Of a stretch of 30,251 nt of DNA, positions 28,278 to 30,251 are shown in pieces. A model generated the notes under the pieces. The model did not search any database. It had not been told where the DNA came from and worked only from the letters and a program-made list of their open reading frames with translations. The DNA comes from Chrysophaeum taylorii. Taxonomy: Eukaryota > Sar > Pelagophyceae > Pelagomonadales > Pelagomonadaceae. Position 1 is the first letter of the stretch. Every line of letters starts with the position of its first letter. The position numbers were made by a program, and so were the translations under genes. The stretch spans positions 1 through 30,251 of the forward strand of contig JAQMWT010000401.1 of the NCBI GenBank assembly GCA_029834535.1, read 5' to 3'.

Positions 28278-28943
28278 TTACGGACTCAGGATAGCATGGT
28301 GAATGCGCTCCAGCGTGGAGTTCGGGAGAAGGTTGTAGCTTTGGACGGTGTGTATCACCGCCCAGGGAAACATTATAGCTGGTTCCACGATCTTGGAGCC
28401 ACGATAGTGAGCATTAAGGAGAGAACGAAGGCGAGTTGAGGAGGCGGAGGCGATGAAACCGATGGCGGACTCAACTTCAAAGTTAAAGTGGTGCATGTAT
28501 GGCGGGAAAGCGATGAGCCGAATGCCCTTATCGACGCGGTACGGGGAGGTAATGTGCTGGCTAAAGTAGGGCTTGAAGGCATCGGAGTAGAGGGTGCGCA
28601 TGTGCACGTTGAGTTGTGTACGACAGAAGTCATACACTAAATCCAGAGCCTGAGTGAACTCCGTGGCGTTGGTGGTGCGTGTAAAGTACACCAAGAGAAA
28701 TTTCGAAATGAGTTCCTTGAAGACGATGATATGTGTGAAGCCTCCCCATTCGGATGGGATGGTCACATAGCCGCCGTCGCACGCCCAGACTTCGCCGGCT
28801 TTGTGAGTTTGCTCAAAAGAAGGCTAGGTCGCATTGAAATGCTTGTGCGGGTGGCGCTTGTTGTGAGCGATGCAGTCGGTGCATAAGTCGCGATATGGTA
28901 TGTCAGAAGCAGAGAATCCAGGGCGAGCAAGTACGTTGGGGGC

Positions 28944-28969
28944 CTTGGCAGCGACGCTTGGCAGCGACG
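28944..28969. repeat. 13-bp perfect tandem duplication in integrase
   Basis: CTTGGCAGCGACG occurs twice without a gap. It breaks the integrase frame. Subtracting 13 puts SLNY sites 5 and 6 in one reading frame. Confidence 0.85.
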
Positions 28970-29227
28970 TTGTCGGGGCAGTGGTGCACCCAGTGGAAGC
29001 GATTGGCACGTTCTTTGGCATTGAGATATTCGGTGGATCCGTGTGCCAAGGACTTGCGAGGAATGGGATGAGCGGGAATATGACGCTTGCGCCGAACATC
29101 GAACTTGAGTTCGGTGTCCAAGGCAGGTGGAGGCGGTGCATCGTTATCCTGGTGCGCAGCAGGGTCACTTGGAGGTGCATCCTCATCATAACGAGTAGCG
29201 AGGGTATCTTCGTAGGACGAAGATATA

Positions 29228-29248
29228 TAGTTTAACGACATTTCGGTC
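29228..29248 (-). repeat. SLNY motif, site 6 (upstream of integrase)
   Basis: TAGTTTAACGAC, then ATTT, then CGGTC. Encodes T-E-M-S-L-N-Y, followed by a Ser/Asp/Pro linker and the integrase zinc domain; it is where a PR/IN junction should lie. Confidence 0.85.
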
Positions 29249-29397
29249 AAGCAGTTGCTGGAAATAGACATCATAAAAGATTGTGCCAAAGGCAAGGTGT
29301 CTGTGCTGCACGTGGTGGAGGCCTGGTGAACGGTCATAAAATTGGATACATTGGATTTCTTCGTCACGGCAGCAGTATGTTGGAAGGTAGGGTCCTA

Positions 29398-30251
29398 CAT
29401 AAGGGATTTAATATCGGCAACGAGGAGCGAAAGGTGCTTGTACAGAGTGTTGTACGTACCGGCAGGCAGAGCATTGCTGAGCATGTCACAGCAAAGGTCA
29501 TGGCGTAGAGACAAGAGGAAAGATTCCTGTTGTTTGGTGTGGTTGTTAGCACGAATCAACTCCGGTCGAGTGGGGTAGCGTAATTTCCCGTTGCGAGGGT
29601 CAAGTAAAATAATATTGGCATACCCTCGGACGGTGGGCAATGGAGCAAGCATGGAGTGGATTTTAGAGCCGAGTTTGCGGTCACTTCCACGAAGGTACCC
29701 TATATAGCGACTATGAGATAAGTGGTGATCTTCCAGGGCAAAATGAGAATCCTTGTAGTCGAAAGAGTTGTCGGTGGCCTTGTAGGTAAGGCAGCCAGGG
29801 ATCACAAGAGAGCATCTGGACAAGAGCTTTTGTATGGCGGTGCCATAGGTGGCAGCGGAGCCAACTTGAGGGAGGGCTTGGACTATCCACAAGTAACCCA
29901 TAAACGGCTCCAAATATATAGATCTGTCCCGGTCGCGGGGGACGTCGGAGGCAGTGAACGTATACGTGCTTCCAATCGCGTCAAGGGCAGCATGATATTG
30001 GTGGCGGCGTTCTCTATGGTGAGGTTGCCGTCAGAGTGTGGCCACCAGTTAGGAGTGGGTGTGTGTGATGTTGATGAGGTTGTAAAGTAAACCTGATGTG
30101 ACGGTTGGTCAGTCTCGAAAACGGTTATGTAATAGGACACAGGAGTGGGTGAGTTAGTGTAATCTGGCAAACAAGTTATAGAGGATTGTAAAAACCTGGA
30201 CGTGTATAGAATTGGTTGCATGAGGCAGCGGCTCCATGGAGGAGCGTTGGC
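29398..30251 (-). pseudogene. Copia-family Pol/Gag N-terminal region, unassigned, broken
   Basis: It is upstream of integrase in the minus direction, so gag-protease sequence is expected. The frame 29395-29913 (ending at TAG 29395-29397) contains HFALEDHHLSHSRYIGYLRG and DPRNGKLRYPTRPEL. The frame from 30221 is open to about 29883 in another register, so a frameshift lies near 29915-29950. I could not find a clear D-[ST]-G-A protease motif; NWWPHSDGNLT (about 30050) is the closest and is weak. It has no evident similarity to the gag copies at 17188-18249. The window ends inside it. Confidence 0.4.

Larger units (their letters stand above)
28281..29394 (-). pseudogene. Copia-family integrase (zinc-binding domain and catalytic core), broken
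   Basis: Inserts cDNA into the genome. The zinc-binding domain reads RFHWVHHCPDN ... CTDCIAHNKRH (HHCC pattern), split by a 13-bp tandem duplication at 28944-28969 that shifts the frame. The catalytic core begins EVWACDGGYV (first Asp, 28776-28778), with YSDAF (second Asp, 28581-28583) and FEVES. The two candidate Glu lie 34 and 36 residues after the second Asp, close to the D,D(35)E rule. Lesions: TAG at 28824-28826 between the zinc domain and core, TAA at 28278-28280 between core and C-terminal part. An Asp/Pro-rich linker and SLNY site 6 precede the zinc domain. The protein cannot be made whole from this copy. Confidence 0.8.
22617..30251 (-). mobile_element. Large Ty1/copia-family element (5' part beyond the right edge)
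   Basis: Minus-strand order from right: unassigned N-terminal region, integrase zinc-binding and core, RT, RNase H, an extra ORF, polypurine tract, partial 3' LTR. Integrase before RT defines the Ty1/copia (Pseudoviridae-type) order. Gag and the 5' LTR are outside the window. Confidence 0.8.

Noticed and set aside
13052..29397. Possible reassigned genetic code: most in-frame stops in retroelement frames are TAA or TAG
   Set aside because: Where tandem copies can be compared, the stop aligns with different residues (Tyr in copy A against TAA in copy B at 11536; Ala in copia copy 2 against TAA at 17188), and TGA also occurs. Random decay explains it.
1..30251. CRISPR arrays, tRNA and rRNA genes
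   Set aside because: No regularly spaced short repeats with unique spacers and no tRNA cloverleaf or rRNA core sequences were seen; the regular motif in 16585-29248 is widely and unevenly spaced within coding frames.

Overview
This window is eukaryotic and consists almost entirely of mobile elements. I see no intact single-copy host gene, rRNA, tRNA or CRISPR array. The organism cannot be named from the sequence. An alga or other protist, or a fungus, would fit: nested LTR elements, a retroelement-borne cytosine methyltransferase-like domain, and an animal/protist-type purple acid phosphatase fragment.

Layout. (1) 1-12838, minus strand: two tandem copies (A, 1-8290, running off the left edge; B, 8290-12838) of a repeat family with a Pro/Thr/His-rich, coiled-coil 'polyprotein' that starts MATHDP. 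I see no reverse transcriptase. The copies are separated and bounded by a ~360 bp LTR-like spacer (about 7940-8312 and 12474-12838). Both copies are broken by stops and frameshifts. (2) 4558-7931: a 3.37 kb DNA transposon-like insertion into copy A, with 8-bp target duplications (TGTTTGCC) and an empty site visible in copy B. It carries two ~370-385 bp tandem repeats, a captured purple acid phosphatase fragment (minus) and a PD-(D/E)XK-like nuclease gene (plus, 6256-7674). (3) 13052 to about 16330, plus strand: a decayed retroelement with Gag, a retropepsin-like domain and a C5-cytosine methyltransferase-like domain, cut off before any reverse transcriptase. (4) About 16290-30251, minus strand: Ty1/copia-family material. 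It consists of two gag-only copies separated by shared LTRs, a fragment of an unknown gene trapped between LTRs, and one large element. The large element has a broken integrase half (28281-30251), an open 1019-codon integrase tail/reverse transcriptase/RNase H frame (25179-28238) and an extra, intact 657-codon ORF (23102-25075) between pol and the 3' LTR.

Most striking signal: a ~21 bp motif (TAGTTTAACGAC, four variable bases, CGGTC on the + strand) occurs six times, only in the copia-family sequences and always in the same orientation. Each time it encodes the same peptide, T-x-x-S-L-N-Y, even keeping the synonymous positions of S, L and N. In the large element it lies at the PR/IN, IN/RT and RH/ORF3 boundaries and inside ORF3 just before a linker and coiled coil. 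It may be a polyprotein cleavage site, a nucleic-acid signal, or both.

Decay differs between parts. The RT-RNase H frame and ORF3 are open, while integrase has a 13-bp tandem duplication plus stop codons. All gag copies are broken or cut off. The nuclease ORF inside the nested DNA transposon is open, so that insertion is probably younger than copy A.
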